Part shown: piece by piece, positions 12,533-12,733 of the stretch
How the letters are laid out: each line of letters starts with the position of its first letter
How positions within the stretch are numbered: position 1 is the stretch's first letter
Origin: Firmicutes bacterium CAG:882
Lineage (GTDB): Bacteria; Bacillota; Clostridia; Lachnospirales; Lachnospiraceae
Direction of reading: 5' to 3'
Length of the DNA stretch: 12,733 bases
NCBI GenBank assembly: GCA_000435595.1
Contig: FR895410.1
Coordinates: forward strand, 1-12,733
Position numbers and translations under genes: made by a program
The notes under the pieces: model-generated
Seen by the model: the letters and a program-made list of their open reading frames with translations, nothing else
Database searches by the model: none
What the model was told of the DNA's origin: nothing

Positions 12533-12733
12533 ATGCATATTATAATTAACAACTCATCCATGATACCCATTTATGAGCAGCTCATGGAGCAGATTAAAAA
12601 TGAGATAATCTCGGGAGGACTTAAGGAGGGGGAAGCACTTCCTTCCGTCAGAACGCTTTCGGGGGAGCTTAAGATAAGTGCTCTTACCGTCAAGAAGGCT
12701 TACGATAAGCTTGAGGAGGAGAATTTTGTGAGC
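12533..12733 (+). CDS. GntR-family regulator, YtrA subfamily, N-terminal part (runs off window)
   Basis: The frame is open from ATG 12533 to the window edge (67 codons). It encodes MHIIINNSSMIPIYEQLMEQ, then IKNEIISGGLKEGEALPSVRTLSGELKISALTVKKAYDKLEEENFVS, which is the GntR winged helix-turn-helix. The short N-terminus with PIYEQLMEQI is characteristic of YtrA-type regulators, which usually control ABC transporters encoded just downstream and autoregulate. GAGGA (12523-12527) precedes the start. The effector part and partner genes are beyond the window. The promoter dyad at 12407-12459 is a likely autoregulatory site. Confidence 0.9.
   Translation, partial: MHIIINNSSMIPIYEQLMEQIKNEIISGGLKEGEALPSVRTLSGELKISALTVKKAYDKLEEENFVS

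Overview
This window looks like part of the chromosome of a low-to-medium-GC Gram-positive anaerobe, most likely a Lachnospiraceae-type Clostridia. The evidence is the style of the EF-Tu and its codon use, strong AGGAGG-type ribosome binding sites, lipoprotein signal peptides, the fused Fe3+/aminophosphonate-type permease, and a lipoprotein galactanase of a gut fibre degrader. Species assignment is inference.

Layout. (1) 1-816: 3' part of tuf (EF-Tu) with a strong terminator. (2) 817-1268: a gene-free stretch holding an exact 34-bp second copy of part of the tuf 3' end and a terminator for the next, leftward operon. (3) 4483-1269, minus strand: a tightly packed four-gene operon, HutC/PhnF-like GntR regulator - PII signal protein - MgtC/SapB membrane protein - class III PLP enzyme of the ethanolamine-phosphate phospho-lyase / hydroxy-aminoethylphosphonate ammonia-lyase lineage. 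(4) 4484-4770: a divergent control region. (5) 4771-8869, plus strand: a three-gene ABC importer (ATPase, fused double permease, lipoprotein binding protein) of the putative 2-aminoethylphosphonate (PhnS2/T2/U2-like) class. (6) 8995-11145: a lipoprotein GH53 endo-beta-1,4-galactanase with Ig-like and CBM61-like domains. (7) 11146-11881: two related non-coding MITE-like elements, each with matching terminal inverted repeats and a perfect 8-bp target duplication. (8) 12024-12380: an orphan BlaI/MecI-type repressor. (9) 12533-end: the start of a YtrA-type GntR regulator, whose likely promoter lies inside a 19-bp perfect inverted repeat.

The central block (3-5) reads as one regulon. Both divergent promoters are TTGAC-type with 17-bp spacers, and each spacer carries the same TTGGTACCA core in the same register. 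This is the expected architecture for the GntR protein repressing both its own operon and the importer. The importer mRNA also starts with a terminator-like hairpin before the first ribosome binding site. My model is import of a small aminated organophosphorus compound (phosphoethanolamine, 2-aminoethylphosphonate or its 1-hydroxy derivative) and release of ammonia, plus phosphate or phosphonoacetaldehyde, by the PLP lyase. PII and MgtC would couple this to nitrogen/phosphate or membrane state. The substrate, and the role of PII-MgtC in such a cluster, cannot be settled from sequence alone and are the most interesting open point.
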